Shown here: one piece after another, positions 1-8,605 of the stretch
Layout: the number at the start of each line of letters is the position of its first letter
Position numbering within the stretch: the first letter of the stretch is position 1
From: Bradyrhizobium guangdongense
GTDB taxonomy: Bacteria; Pseudomonadota; Alphaproteobacteria; Rhizobiales; Xanthobacteraceae
DNA length: 64,000 nt
Direction of reading: 5' to 3'
Assembly: GCF_004114975.1 (NCBI RefSeq)
Contig: NZ_CP030051.1
Coordinates: forward strand, 3,720,001-3,784,000
Notes under the pieces: model-generated
The model's database searches: none
What the model was told of the DNA's origin: nothing
Seen by the model: the letters and a program-made list of their open reading frames with translations, nothing else
Position numbers and translations under genes: made by a program

Positions 1-1184
1 CGCACAGCGTCGGATTGCTGGTGATGAGCGTCGTCACGTCGCTGGTGCTGATCGGCGCGGATACGCTGTTTCCAGGACTGCGGCTGCTCGAGCAGCTCAG
101 GGAGGGCATGCAGCAGATCGATTTCACCGAGATCGTCGTCAACGGCATGCTGGCCTTCCTGCTCTTTGCCGGTTCGCTGCACGTCGATCTGGATATGCTG
201 CGCAGCCGGGCGGTGCCGGTTTTCCTGCTGGCGGTGTTCGGCACGATCATCTCCACTGCGGTTGTCGGCGTGCTGTTCTGGGGCGTCGCGGCGGTGGCCG
301 GTTTCCACGTCCCGTTCGCATGGGCGCTGGTGTTCGGCGCCCTGATCAGCCCGACCGATCCGGTTGCGGTTCTCAGTACGTTGCGCAACGCGAACGTTCC
401 GAAAGACCTGCAGGTCGAGACCGAAGGCGAGGCGCTCTTCAACGACGGCGTCGGCATCGTGCTGTTCACGCTGCTGCTGCGGTTCGCCTCGTCGGGCGAG
501 GGCGCTTCGGTCTCGGTGGGCGACGTCGCCGAGCTGCTCTTGCGCGAAGCCGTCGGCGGCATCCTGCTCGGGATCGTCACCGGCTACGTCGCCTACCGCG
601 CGATGCGCCTGATCGACGATTACGCGGTCGAGGTGCTGATCTCGGTGGCCCTGGTGACCGGGACCTACGCGTTGGCCTCGCACCTGCATGTCAGCGGCCC
701 GCTGTCGATGGTCGCCGCCGGTCTTCTGATCGGCGATCGCGGACCGCGCTATGCGATGAGCGAGCGCACCCAGCGCTACGTGTTCGCACTCTGGACCGTG
801 GTCGACGAGATCCTCAACTCGGTGCTGTTCCTCCTGATTGGCCTCGAAACGCTGGTGCTGCGCTTCGATCCCAGAACATTGCTTCTCGCCACGGCCGCCG
901 TTCCGATCGTGCTGGTGGCAAGGTTCGTCTCGGTCGGCGTGCAGCCGCTGCTGTTCGCCTGGACAAAGATGCTCTCATGGGCGAACGCGCCGTTCCTGAC
1001 CTGGGCCGGCGTCCGCGGCGGCATCTCGGTGGCGCTGGCGTTGTCCCTGCCGGATCATCCGGCGAAGCCGCTGATCCTGGCGGCCACTTACGCGGTGGTG
1101 CTGTTCAGCATCATCGTGCAGGGATCGACGCTGGGGTGGGTGGTGAAGCGGACGGTGGGGACGGGAAGCAAGTCGAATGCCTGA
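1..1184 (+). CDS. Na+/H+ antiporter, CPA1 family (5' end outside window)
   Basis: Integral membrane cation/proton exchanger of the inner membrane. The frame is open to the left edge and the visible N-terminus already reads like the inside of the first helix (HSVGLLVM), so the true start lies outside; roughly 30 residues are probably missing. Counting from the TTG at 15, an SPTDPVAV motif (residues 112-119) and an acidic ND pair in LFNDGVG (143-144) match the conserved ion-binding region of NhaP-type antiporters. About ten hydrophobic segments follow one another up to the C-terminus. Family assignment is firm; ion specificity cannot be read from sequence. Confidence 0.88.
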   Translation, partial: HSVGLLVMSVVTSLVLIGADTLFPGLRLLEQLREGMQQIDFTEIVVNGMLAFLLFAGSLHVDLDMLRSRAVPVFLLAVFGTIISTAVVGVLFWGVAAVAGFHVPFAWALVFGALISPTDPVAVLSTLRNANVPKDLQVETEGEALFNDGVGIVLFTLLLRFASSGEGASVSVGDVAELLLREAVGGILLGIVTGYVAYRAMRLIDDYAVEVLISVALVTGTYALASHLHVSGPLSMVAAGLLIGDRGPRYAMSERTQRYVFALWTVVDEILNSVLFLLIGLETLVLRFDPRTLLLATAAVPIVLVARFVSVGVQPLLFAWTKMLSWANAPFLTWAGVRGGISVALALSLPDHPAKPLILAATYAVVLFSIIVQGSTLGWVVKRTVGTGSKSNA

Positions 1185-1219
1185 GAGGCAGCGCGAAGAA
1201 TGAGGTGCGCCTGTGAGTG

Positions 1220-1240
1220 CCCATCCTGTCACCGGATGGG
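1220..1240. repeat. Short palindrome after the antiporter gene
   Basis: CCCATCC and GGATGGG face each other across a 7-base loop and are followed by TTGAGCC. This is a degenerate relative of the GGATGGGTTGAGC palindromes at 2659-2731 and 3025-3105. It may act as a 3' hairpin for the antiporter mRNA, but no T-run follows it. Confidence 0.45.
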
Positions 1241-1444
1241 TTGAGCCGTTGCGGCCATCGCTTTGTTCAATGACGTTGACGGACGCTTCGCTCAATCGGC
1301 CCCAAAAAAGTCATACCGCAATGTGAATTGCGCCACAGACGGCGGCCGTCCGGTCTGTTTACCTGCCGCCATCAGGCCTCTCATGCGCGCGTTTGGCATT
1401 GCGCATCGGACGCCATCGCATTTCGAAATTTTGGAGTGATCGCT

Positions 1445-1534
1445 ATGGGCGTTTTGCATCGCACGATCAGCATTTGCAGCTGGTTCATCGAGACCACCAT
1501 GAGCGGGGGTACCGAGAGATTTCGCCTGCGCTGA
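1445..1534 (+). CDS. Possible 29-aa small protein
   Basis: A 29-codon frame starts at an ATG with a GGAG ribosome-binding site 8 bases upstream and ends 28 bases before a strong intrinsic terminator (1562-1589). That layout is what an independent small gene looks like. The peptide has a hydrophobic/aromatic core (ISICSWFIETT) and a basic tail. No known family is recognised. It sits in an otherwise empty stretch between the antiporter gene (ends 1184) and the next small ORF (1650). A leader peptide or chance ORF are alternatives. Confidence 0.4.
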   Translation: MGVLHRTISICSWFIETTMSGGTERFRLR

Positions 1535-1561
1535 ACAAAGCGCATAGAGATTTTCCGGAAG

Positions 1562-1589
1562 GCCCCGCCGGTGACGGACGGGGCTTTTT
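1562..1589 (+). terminator. Intrinsic terminator
   Basis: GCCCCG pairs with CGGGGC, with extra CCG/CGG pairing inside the loop, followed directly by five T residues on the plus strand. It would end a transcript covering the small ORF at 1445-1534 or reading through from the antiporter gene. Confidence 0.8.
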
Positions 1590-1649
1590 CATGTTCGCAA
1601 ATCAGCCCATTGCCGCCCGGCGGAGCCTTCGCGAGAAGGAGGCAGGGTC

Positions 1650-1892
1650 ATGTGGGAATACTTTGGACCCGATTTCGCTTTCGACGTGATGAAAGGAATG
1701 GTCGCTGGAATAGCCTCTTTGGCATTCCAAGTCGTCGCGCCACGAACCTTTCGTGCCGCAAAGCAGTTTCGCGCGCGCTGGGCTGCGAGGCGGGCGGCGA
1801 GACGGGCTGCACGACAAGCGCGACGAAATGCGGTGGCGAATGATGAGCCTTCAGGAACTGATGGCTCGGATGCAACGGGTAGGGTGGGTTAG
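1650..1892 (+). CDS. Small hypothetical protein, basic C-terminal half
   Basis: An 80-aa frame whose ATG has a good AGGAGG ribosome-binding site 8 bases upstream. The N-terminal third is hydrophobic and could be one membrane helix (residues about 14-31). The middle is an Ala/Arg run (RAARRAARQARR) that looks like a cytoplasmic basic helix. The stop codon is supplied by the palindromic repeat that begins at 1880, so the last residues (TGRVG) are repeat-derived. Function unknown; the strong ribosome-binding site is the main reason to call it. Confidence 0.5.
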   Translation: MWEYFGPDFAFDVMKGMVAGIASLAFQVVAPRTFRAAKQFRARWAARRAARRAARQARRNAVANDEPSGTDGSDATGRVG

Positions 1893-1963
1893 CGCAGCGT
1901 AACCCACCTCTTTGTTCTTCGCAGGCAAAAGTGGTGGGTTACGCCTTCGGTTAACCCACCCTA
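1880..1963. repeat. Composite palindromic repeat (REP-like), copy 1
   Basis: Two hairpins in tandem, each GGTGGGTTA...TAACCCACC (1883-1908 and 1933-1960), with outer TAGG / CCTA ends so that the whole unit is itself an inverted repeat. The loops carry GCGCAGCG and CGCCTTCGG. Such mosaic palindromes are common between Bradyrhizobium genes. This copy overlaps the 3' end of the small ORF at 1650-1892. Confidence 0.85.
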
Positions 1964-2018
1964 TGCACTGGCTCAATGACGAGGGCACTGAATCCGGCCC
2001 CGGCCATGCGGTAGAAGC

Positions 2019-2234
2019 TCATCGTTTGGCTGGCAGGCGCGTCCGGCTCGCGGATTTGGGAGCGATCAGCCGCAACGCGATGCCATGCTGCCATGCGCGT
2101 GCCCTCACGGCCTTTTCGCTTCGCTTCAGCTTGCTGGCGATCTCGTCGGGGCGCAGGCCGGCCTCCGCCATCGACTTCAGCCGTTCGTGGTCCTCGGCCG
2201 TCCAAAGTCTGACCAACGGCCAGTTCGACTGCAT
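2019..2234 (-). CDS. Small SANT/GcrA-like DNA-binding protein
   Basis: A 71-aa protein beginning MQSNWPLVRLWTAED. It carries a helix-turn-helix of the kind found in GcrA and Myb/SANT-like proteins: WTAEDHERLKSMAEAG, then DEIASKLKRSEKAVRARAWQHGI. The frame continues 28 codons upstream, but the ATG at 2232-2234 is preferred because a GGGGGAG purine run precedes it and the domain begins there. Probably a small DNA-binding accessory protein of rhizobia. It stands alone, between two small genes and repeat units. Regulatory target unknown. Confidence 0.65.
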   Translation of the reverse strand: MQSNWPLVRLWTAEDHERLKSMAEAGLRPDEIASKLKRSEKAVRARAWQHGIALRLIAPKSASRTRLPAKR

Positions 2235-2370
2235 CAGCCCGTCTCTCCCCCAATCGATTGCTTCGAATCGCGGTGCTGAAGAAGCGGATAGCGGCCGGCG
2301 GCCGGAGCGTATGTGCACTTGTGAACAGGATCTATCGGCAGCGCAAGTTCTCGGCGACCGTCGCCGGAAT

Positions 2371-2586
2371 TCACTTCTGCACCATGGCTTGCGTACCTGA
2401 GGAGGCCGGGGCGGGCTCCCAGGGAGCCGGGAGGATCACGCGGACCGGGCGGGAGTCGCCTGCATGGTCGGTCGTGCCCGCGGCAATCCTCGCAGGCTGG
2501 TCCTGCGCGCCCTCGGCCGCAGCCACCGCGATGGATGCCAGCACGAGGCTCGCTGCAATCACCACGGCCCGCAAATCAAAGCTCAT
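2371..2586 (-). CDS. Small exported hypothetical protein
   Basis: A 71-aa protein with a clear Sec-type signal peptide (MSFDLRAVVIAASLVLASIAVAAAEG, predicted cleavage after AAA). The mature part is Pro/Ala-rich and low in complexity. The ATG at 2584-2586 is chosen because it puts the hydrophobic core right behind a short charged start, with GGACGAC just upstream; an earlier in-frame start at 2625 would bury the signal. Orphan gene facing the repeat-rich stretch. No family recognised. Confidence 0.5.
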   Translation of the reverse strand: MSFDLRAVVIAASLVLASIAVAAAEGAQDQPARIAAGTTDHAGDSRPVRVILPAPWEPAPASSGTQAMVQK

Positions 2587-2658
2587 TTTCGTCGTCCTCC
2601 ATGGGCACAGAGAACGGACGAGCATCGAAAAAGTTCAGGGGAGCGCGGGTTAGAGTGC

Positions 2659-2731
2659 GTAGGATGGGCTGAGCGACAGCGAAACCCATCCCGGGGGCTG
2701 CCACCGCACTTGAAATGCTCAACCCATCCTA
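2659..2731. repeat. Composite palindromic repeat (REP-like), copy 2
   Basis: GGATGGGCTGAGC near the left end (2662-2674) pairs with GCTCAACCCATCC (2717-2729). A second internal hairpin is formed with GAAACCCATCC at 2681-2692. Same family as the units at 1220, 3025 and, more distantly, 1880. It lies in the gap before the small gene at 2771. Confidence 0.8.
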
Positions 2732-2770
2732 TGGGCTACGTGATAACTTTCCCACAACCAAAGGGAGGGT

Positions 2771-3022
2771 GTGGTGAGCAACGGCATAAGCAAGTCAGAT
2801 GGCGGTGGCAACTCGGCCTATTTGCAAATGGGTGCTTGGTACGATCAAAAGACTAGGCACATACATCTAACGATCCCCGGAACCGGATGGTTTCACACCA
2901 CGGTCACGGATGACCCGAAGAGTGTTCGGGGTAATCCAAACCTCTACGCGAAACTGGCTCGCGCACTTAAGGAAGCCGGTGTGCCGGGGCCTGACTTCGA
3001 TGCATCCGAAGCCTCTGACTAG
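2771..3022 (+). CDS. Small conserved-looking hypothetical protein
   Basis: An 83-aa soluble protein with no signal or membrane segment. It starts at GTG (a second GTG follows immediately) behind a GGGAGGG ribosome-binding site. Residues 15-75 read like a compact beta-rich domain (GAWYDQKTRHIHLTIP, WFHTTVTDDP, NPNLYAKLARALKEAG) of a kind seen as uncharacterised proteins in Rhizobiales. No function can be assigned. The gene is AT-richer than its neighbours and lies between two palindromic repeats, consistent with an accessory insertion. Confidence 0.62.
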   Translation: MVSNGISKSDGGGNSAYLQMGAWYDQKTRHIHLTIPGTGWFHTTVTDDPKSVRGNPNLYAKLARALKEAGVPGPDFDASEASD

Positions 3023-3024
3023 CG

Positions 3025-3105
3025 CGTAGGATGGGTTGAGCCCTTCCGAAATGCATCATCGTATTAGTTGTGGTCGATGGGTTTCGCTTCGCTCTACCCA
3101 TCCTA
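3025..3105. repeat. Composite palindromic repeat (REP-like), copy 3
   Basis: TAGGATGGGTTGAGC on the left and GATGGGTTTCGCTTCGCTCTACCCATCCTA on the right make an outer inverted repeat with an inner hairpin. It begins 3 bases after the stop of the small gene ending at 3022 and separates it from the convergent protease-domain gene. Confidence 0.82.
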
Positions 3106-3134
3106 CAACCTACGGCCGTCACTGCAATTCCGGC

Positions 3135-3596
3135 TCAGTCCGCAAGAAGGGCTGCAATCTCATCTGCCTCGACTCGCTTTTTCTCGATAACTGTCTTTGC
3201 CAACCGATCAATCTTTCCTCGATGCAGTGAGATCAAATCAAAGGCGCGTTTGTGCCCTCGGTGCATCCATTCAATCTGTCTTTTTTCTTCTCGATTTGCC
3301 AGTAACACTACCATCTTGCCGTAATCGCCCCAGCCCGCTCCGTCATGCGTAGGAGCATCGAACAGCTTTTGAGCCTCCCGACCGGCAGCACAGATAGCGA
3401 GTCGATCGAGCAGATCGAGCGTCGGGTCGTCCTCAATTTCAGCGGCGCCTTTGGCATCATCAGAATCAACGGCTATCTCAACACGCCTGACAACCAATCC
3501 CAACGCCCAAGCTACGACAGCGTGCCCAGCCTCATGGTATGCAGCGCCTCGCTGATCTCTTTCTGACTCCCACATTTCAGGCAAACTGCTCACCAT
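3135..3596 (-). CDS. Stand-alone FtsH-type (M41-like, HEAGH) peptidase domain protein
   Basis: A 153-aa zinc metallopeptidase-like protein. HEAGH at residues 21-25 (AAYHEAGHAVVAWALG) is the zinc-binding catalytic motif of FtsH/M41 peptidases. The rest resembles the helical FtsH peptidase domain, but there is no AAA ATPase and no membrane segment. Its partner could be an ATPase supplied in trans, or it may cleave unfolded targets alone. It lies 36 bases downstream of the Abi-alpha gene on the same strand, so the two probably form one transcript. The region is visibly AT-richer than nrdJ next door, suggesting acquisition. No ribosome-binding site is obvious at the ATG 3594-3596. Confidence 0.72.
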   Translation of the reverse strand: MVSSLPEMWESERDQRGAAYHEAGHAVVAWALGLVVRRVEIAVDSDDAKGAAEIEDDPTLDLLDRLAICAAGREAQKLFDAPTHDGAGWGDYGKMVVLLANREEKRQIEWMHRGHKRAFDLISLHRGKIDRLAKTVIEKKRVEADEIAALLAD

Positions 3597-3632
3597 GTCA
3601 AAAATTGCGATGTTGCATTCAACTCATTCGAG

Positions 3633-4261
3633 CTAAGGGCTGAGAGCTTTCAGCAACGCGATTCCACGTGGCGAGGTCTTGTAGGCGGAAGTGCCACTAG
3701 GTGCCTGCTCTACACATTTGAGTTCGAGCAGATAGAGAATCGAAGTTGCCGTGTCATTGGTGTCTAGGTGATGGGCCTGTGCAAGTTGATGCGGGTTAAT
3801 GAAATTGCCAGCCGCCGTAAGTCGCTGGAGGACCAGTGCGTCGAGCGGATTGAGTTGCTTCAATACTGCCACAAATTCTATGCGCACCATGCTTTGGGTG
3901 GTTCCATCCACCGCATTTGCCAGCAGTTGTGCCCAGAGTTCTCGCAGTTCATCACGGGTCTCGTCTTGAGCCGCTTCGAGGATTTCCAGTGCAATTCGTG
4001 GCGGTGCGCCCTTCAGCTTCTTTCCGTCGCGCTTCGCAAGGATTTCGTCGACGCGCCTGCTGTACCAGTCAAGAGATAGAGTGCGAACGAAACGCAGGGG
4101 GTCGCCTAAAGTAATTCCGACGACGTCAACAATGGGATTTCCGAGCACGCGGTTAAAAAAACAGGCCAATTCGCGCGTCGCATCAATCGCGTTATTCGCA
4201 GTTTTCGCTATTTCTTGAACAGCTTTGGCTGTCTCGCTGCGGAATGGCTCTGGCCGTCCAT
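3633..4261 (-). CDS. Abi-alpha / DUF4393 family protein, start region apparently frameshifted
   Basis: The C-terminal 178 codons (from a TTG at 4167-4169) match the DUF4393/Abi-alpha family: a conserved helical ILEAAQDETRDELRELWAQLLANA block at about residues 62-85 and a winged-helix-like C-terminal half (LDALVLQRL ... SPRGIALLKAL). The same frame stays open for another 31 codons upstream and still reads family-like (FRSETAKAVQEIAKTANN), but contains no ATG, GTG or TTG. The only well-placed start, ATG at 4259-4261 with AGGAG 8 bases upstream, is out of frame by one base and stops after 17 codons. One extra G just after the ATG would restore MGRPEPFRSETAKAV. Some family members are linked to phage abortive infection. 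Either a real frameshift or a sequencing error. Confidence 0.66.
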
Positions 4262-4275
4262 CTGGCGTGCTCCTG

Positions 4276-4309
4276 CAAAAGAGCCCGCACTTGGTGAGTG
4301 CGGGCTCTT
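4276..4309 (-). terminator. Intrinsic terminator of nrdJ
   Basis: A perfect 12-bp stem (AAGAGCCCGCAC with GTGCGGGCTCTT) and 7-base loop followed by TTTT on the minus strand, 31 bases after the nrdJ stop codon. It also insulates the Abi-alpha gene, whose ribosome-binding site begins within a few bases. Confidence 0.9.
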
Positions 4310-4339
4310 GATGATGCCATTACTCTCGTAGGGTGGCTC

Positions 4340-7300
4340 TCACGAACACCCCGTCGTGCTTCCACACGTATCGCACTTCATGCAGGTGCCATTCCGCACC
4401 AGCGTGAAGTTGCCGCACTCGCTGCACATCTCACCCTCGTAGCCCTTGGCCTTGGCTTCGGCGCGGCGCTCGGCCTTGCTGGGGGCGGCAACCGCGGCGC
4501 TGCCGGCCTTGCTCCACTGCAGCGCCTCGAGCTTCTCGGTCGGCGAGAGGTCGTGCTGGGCTTCCTGCTTCAGGGCGACGGCGCCCTCCAGGGCGTCGCC
4601 GACGCGGGCACTGGCGCCGTGGGAGGCGAGCGCGGTGACCTTGCTGCCGCCTGATGGCGCGCTGTCGTTACCTTGGGCAACCGCGGTCGTGCCGCCGCGC
4701 ATCACGACGAGGTTGTCCGTCCGCGAGCGGGTGAGGCCGCGCGAGACCAGCTTGGTCGCGTGGTGGCTCGGCTCGTCGTCCGGCTCCTTGCCTTCCTCGA
4801 CGCCCTTGCCGAGCGCATCAAAACCCGTCTCGTTGGGATCGACATGGGCGAGGTCGAAGCGGGAGAGGTAGCTCACCGCCAGCTCGCGGAAGACGTAGTC
4901 GAGGATCGAGGTCGCGTATTTGATGCTGTCGTTGCCCTGCACGGGGCCCGCCGGCTCGAAGCGGGTGAAGGTGAAGGCGTCGACATATTCGTCCAGCGGC
5001 ACGCCGTATTGCAGGCCGAGCGACACCGCGATGGCGAAGTTGTTGATGAAGGAGCGCAGCGCCGCGCCTTCCTTGTGCATGTCGATGAAGATCTCGCCGA
5101 GACGGCCGTCGTCATATTCGCCGGTCCGCAAGTACACCTTGTGGCCGCCGACGACCGCCTTCTGGGTGTAGCCCTTGCGGCGATCCGGCATCTTCTCGCG
5201 CTCGCGCATCACGATGATGCGCTCGACCAGCTTCTCGACGATCTTCTCCGAGACCTGGGCGGCGCGCGCCGCCATCGGCTTCTCGTAGAGATGGTCGACC
5301 GCATCGTCCTCGTCCTCATCGTCGCTGATGAGCTGCGAGTTGAGCGGCTGGCTGAGCTTCGAGCCGTCGCGATAGAGCGCGTTGGCTTTCAATGCGAGCT
5401 TCCACGACAGCATGTAGGCGGACTTGCAGTCCTCCACCGTGGCGTCGTTCGGCATGTTGATGGTCTTGGAGATCGCACCCGAGATGAAGGGCTGCGCCGC
5501 CGCCATCATGCGGATGTGGCTCTCGACCGACAGATAGCGCTTGCCGATCTTGCCGCAGGGATTGGCGCAGTCGAACACCGGATAGTGCTCGGCCTTGAGG
5601 TGCGGGGCACCTTCCACCGTCATCGCGCCGCAGATGTGGACGTTGGCCGCCTCGATCTCGCGCTTGGTGAAGCCGACGGCCTGGAGCAGGTCGAAGCCGG
5701 GGGCTGCGATCGCTTCGGCGCCGATGCCGAGCTGGTCGCGGATGAAGTCTTCGCCGAAGGTCCACTTGTTGAAGGCGAACTTGATGTCGAAGGCGGTCGG
5801 CAGGGCCTTCTCGACCTTGGCGATGGCTTCATCGGTGAAGCCTTTTGCCTTGAGGGTCGAGGCGTTGATGCCGGGCGCGTTGGACAGCGAGCCGTGGCCG
5901 ACGGCGTAGGCCTCGATCTCGGCGATCTCGCTCTCGCGATAGCCGAGCGCGCGCAGCGCCGCGGGCACCGCACGGTTGATGATCTTGAAGTAGCCGCCGC
6001 CGGCGAGCTTCTTGAACTTCACCAGCGCGAAGTCGGGCTCGATGCCGGTGGTGTCGCAATCCATGACGAGGCCGATCGTGCCTGTGGGCGCGATCACCGT
6101 GGTCTGGGCGTTGCGATAGCCGTGCTTCTCGCCGAGCTCGAGCGCGGCGTCCCACGCCAGCTTGGCACGCTCGACGATGTCGGCCTGCGGGCAGGAGGCG
6201 TGGTCGAGCGGCACCGGGTTGACGGAGAGCGCCTCGTAGCCGCCAGGCTCGCCATGCGCGGCGCGGCGATGGTTGCGGATGACGCGCAGCATGTGCTGGG
6301 CGTTCTTCTTGTAGCCGGGGAAGGTGCCGAGCTCGGCCGCGATCTCGGCCGAGGTCTTGTAGGTGATGCCGGTCATGACAGCGGTCAGCGCGCCGCAGAG
6401 CGCACGGCCTTCCTTGCTGTCATAGGACAGGCCCATGGTCATCAGGAGGCCGCCGATATTGGCGTAGCCGAGGCCGAGCGTGCGGAACTCGTAGGAGAGC
6501 TCGGCGATCGCGCGGGACGGGAACTGCGCCATCATCACGGAGATTTCGAGCACGATGGTCCAGAGCTGGCAGAGGTGCTCATAGCCCCTGACGTCGAACT
6601 GCTTGGTCTCGGTGTTGTAGAAGGTCAGCAGGTTGGCGGAGGCGAGGTTGCACGCCGTGTCGTCCAGGAACATGTATTCCGAGCACGGATTGGACGCGCG
6701 GATGTCGCCGGAGGCCTTGCAGGTGTGCCAGTCATTCATGGTGGTGTTGAAATGCAGGCCCGGGTCGGCCGACGCCCAGGCGGCGTAGCCAATTTTTTCC
6801 CAGAGGTCGCGCGCCTTCAGCGTCTTCGTCACCTTCTTCGAGGTGCGGGCGTTCAGATTCCAGTCGCCGTCGGTCTCGACGGCGCGGAGGAAGTCGTCCT
6901 TCAACGAGACCGAGTTGTTGGAGTTCTGGCCCGAGACCGTGAGATAGGCTTCGCTATCCCAGTCGGTATCGTAGGTGTCGAACTGGATGTCCTTGTAGCC
7001 CTGCTTGGCGAACTGGATCACGCGCTTGATGTAGTTGTCAGGCACGAGGCTGCGGCGCGCGAGCTTGATCTCGCGGCGGAGCGCTGGGTTCTTCTCGGGG
7101 TCGAAGCAATCGTCGCCCGAGCCTTCGCAGTTGACGCAGGCCTTCAGCACCGCCTTGAGGTGCTTCTGGTTGATCTTGGAGCCGGTGACGAGAGCGGCGA
7201 CCTTCTGCTCCTCCTTCACCTTCCAGTCGATGTAGGTCTCGATATCGGGGTGATCGACGTCGACCACGACCATCTTGGCGGCGCGGCGCGTGGTGCCGCC

Positions 7301-8110
7301 GCTCTTGATGGCGCCGGCGGCGCGGTCGCCGATCTTGAGGAAGCTCATCAGGCCGGACGAGCGGCCGCCGCCCGACAGCTTTTCGCCTTCGCCGCGCAGG
7401 CGCGAGAAGTTGGAGCCGGTGCCGGAGCCGTATTTGAACAGGCGGGCTTCGCGGACCCAGAGGTCCATGATGCCGCCTTCGTTGACGAGGTCGTCACCGA
7501 CGCCCTGGATGAAGCAGGCGTGCGGCTGCGGATGCTCGTAGGCGGACTTCGACTTGGTCAGCTTGCCGGTGAACGGGTCGACGTAATAGTGGCCCTGGCC
7601 GGGGCCGTCGATGCCATAGGCCCAGTGCAGGCCGGTGTTGAACCATTGCGGCGAGTTCGGCGCGACCATCTGCATGGCGAGCATGTAGCGGAGCTCGTCA
7701 TAGAAGGCCTGGGCGTCTTCGTCCGACGTGAAGTAGCCGCCCTTCCAGCCCCAATAGGTCCAGCAGCCGGCGAGACGGTCGAACACCTGCTTGGAGGAGA
7801 GCTCGCTGACATAGCGCTCTTTCTCGGGCAGCTGGCTGAGCGCCTCGGTGTCGGGCACGGAGCGCCACAGGAAGGAGGGGACGGATTCCTCCTCGACCTT
7901 CTTCAGGCGCGCGGCAACGCCGGCCTTGCGGAAATACTTCTGGGCGAGCACGTCGGAGGCGACCTGCGACCATTCGGCCGGGACCTCGACGCCGTCCATT
8001 TTGAACACGACCGAGCCGTCGGGATTCCTGATCTCCGACGTGGTCAGGCGGAATTCGATTCCCGCATAAGGTGACTGTCCCGAAGTGGTGTGGCGCCGCT
8101 CAATCCGCAT
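4340..8110 (-). CDS. nrdJ: Vitamin B12-dependent (class II) ribonucleotide reductase
   Basis: Reduces ribonucleotides to deoxyribonucleotides using adenosylcobalamin to make the thiyl radical, so it works with or without oxygen. The 1256-aa length is typical of the long class II enzymes of alphaproteobacteria. NPCSE at residues 474-478 is the conserved substrate-binding/active-site motif, and [18 protein letters not shown] and [18 protein letters not shown] belong to the barrel and C-terminal parts. The protein ends in a zinc-ribbon-like tail with cysteines at 1229, 1232, 1243, 1246, 1249 and 1255, thought to deliver electrons to the active site. Monocistronic: strong terminator just downstream, long intergenic leader upstream. 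Confidence 0.97.
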   Translation of the reverse strand: MRIERRHTTSGQSPYAGIEFRLTTSEIRNPDGSVVFKMDGVEVPAEWSQVASDVLAQKYFRKAGVAARLKKVEEESVPSFLWRSVPDTEALSQLPEKERYVSELSSKQVFDRLAGCWTYWGWKGGYFTSDEDAQAFYDELRYMLAMQMVAPNSPQWFNTGLHWAYGIDGPGQGHYYVDPFTGKLTKSKSAYEHPQPHACFIQGVGDDLVNEGGIMDLWVREARLFKYGSGTGSNFSRLRGEGEKLSGGGRSSGLMSFLKIGDRAAGAIKSGGTTRRAAKMVVVDVDHPDIETYIDWKVKEEQKVAALVTGSKINQKHLKAVLKACVNCEGSGDDCFDPEKNPALRREIKLARRSLVPDNYIKRVIQFAKQGYKDIQFDTYDTDWDSEAYLTVSGQNSNNSVSLKDDFLRAVETDGDWNLNARTSKKVTKTLKARDLWEKIGYAAWASADPGLHFNTTMNDWHTCKASGDIRASNPCSEYMFLDDTACNLASANLLTFYNTETKQFDVRGYEHLCQLWTIVLEISVMMAQFPSRAIAELSYEFRTLGLGYANIGGLLMTMGLSYDSKEGRALCGALTAVMTGITYKTSAEIAAELGTFPGYKKNAQHMLRVIRNHRRAAHGEPGGYEALSVNPVPLDHASCPQADIVERAKLAWDAALELGEKHGYRNAQTTVIAPTGTIGLVMDCDTTGIEPDFALVKFKKLAGGGYFKIINRAVPAALRALGYRESEIAEIEAYAVGHGSLSNAPGINASTLKAKGFTDEAIAKVEKALPTAFDIKFAFNKWTFGEDFIRDQLGIGAEAIAAPGFDLLQAVGFTKREIEAANVHICGAMTVEGAPHLKAEHYPVFDCANPCGKIGKRYLSVESHIRMMAAAQPFISGAISKTINMPNDATVEDCKSAYMLSWKLALKANALYRDGSKLSQPLNSQLISDDEDEDDAVDHLYEKPMAARAAQVSEKIVEKLVERIIVMREREKMPDRRKGYTQKAVVGGHKVYLRTGEYDDGRLGEIFIDMHKEGAALRSFINNFAIAVSLGLQYGVPLDEYVDAFTFTRFEPAGPVQGNDSIKYATSILDYVFRELAVSYLSRFDLAHVDPNETGFDALGKGVEEGKEPDDEPSHHATKLVSRGLTRSRTDNLVVMRGGTTAVAQGNDSAPSGGSKVTALASHGASARVGDALEGAVALKQEAQHDLSPTEKLEALQWSKAGSAAVAAPSKAERRAEAKAKGYEGEMCSECGNFTLVRNGTCMKCDTCGSTTGCS

Positions 8111-8535
8111 GGTCTTGCCCCGTCCTTATCTTTGACCGGACTGCCTCCGTTCAGGCATCCGGGTCGTCATTGCATTTCGCGTTTCCCACCCAGGCCCTCA
8201 TCAGGCCCCTGGGCACCGCAGTTCAGCCGGTGGATCCGGCCCAGTTTCTCCCGACGTGATCCATCGATGCGCGCACCGATCATCCGCCGGCATGCCCCTG
8301 GCACCATCCGCCCCCAAGGGGATGAGCCCGACATGCGTTCAACGCCCCACTGTCACAACGCCTAGCGATGCCATCCGAGCCTGTTGCCGGCCCGTTCTGG
8401 CGCCCGAAAAGTCCGCTTATCGCGGGCAGACAAGCCCTTATTCCGCTACCTCGGTCGGTTGGCGGAGTTAAGATTTGCGAGACCCTTTGGGGGAGTGCCG
8501 GCGGGACGCAAACTCACTCGCGCCGAACGGATCGA

Positions 8536-8564
8536 AAGCTAGGACTCTCCAAAGCGCCCGTCAA
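8536..8564 (-). promoter_or_regulatory. Predicted sigma70-type promoter for nrdJ
   Basis: On the minus strand TTGACG (8564-8559) is followed after exactly 17 bases by TAGCTT (8541-8536). No better hexamer pair was noticed between here and the nrdJ start, so the leader would be about 420 bases long. Prediction from hexamers only. Confidence 0.4.
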
Positions 8565-8589
8565 GAACTAGTGCGAGTTCCTGAATCAA

Positions 8590-8605
8590 ATACTAAATAT
8601 GGTGG
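8590..8605 (-). promoter_or_regulatory. Candidate NrdR box
   Basis: ATACTAAATATGGTGG (minus strand CCACCATATTTAGTAT) matches 12 of 16 positions of a generalised NrdR-box palindrome (ACACTATATATAGTGT type). A weaker palindrome, CCACA-N5-TGTGG at 8632-8646, is centred about 41 bp away, i.e. four helical turns, as NrdR boxes tend to be phased. Both lie upstream of the predicted -35 element, which is unusual for a repressor. Confidence 0.28.

Noticed and set aside
4673..8074. A 1133-codon open frame antisense to nrdJ
   Set aside because: It mirrors the nrdJ coding frame in high-GC DNA, has no ribosome-binding site or family resemblance, and nrdJ itself is certain.
8111..8560. Cobalamin riboswitch in the nrdJ leader
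   Set aside because: Neither the B12 box nor the conserved GGGAA and GCCACTG core could be fitted on the minus strand; a CACTGT at 8348 is on the wrong strand.
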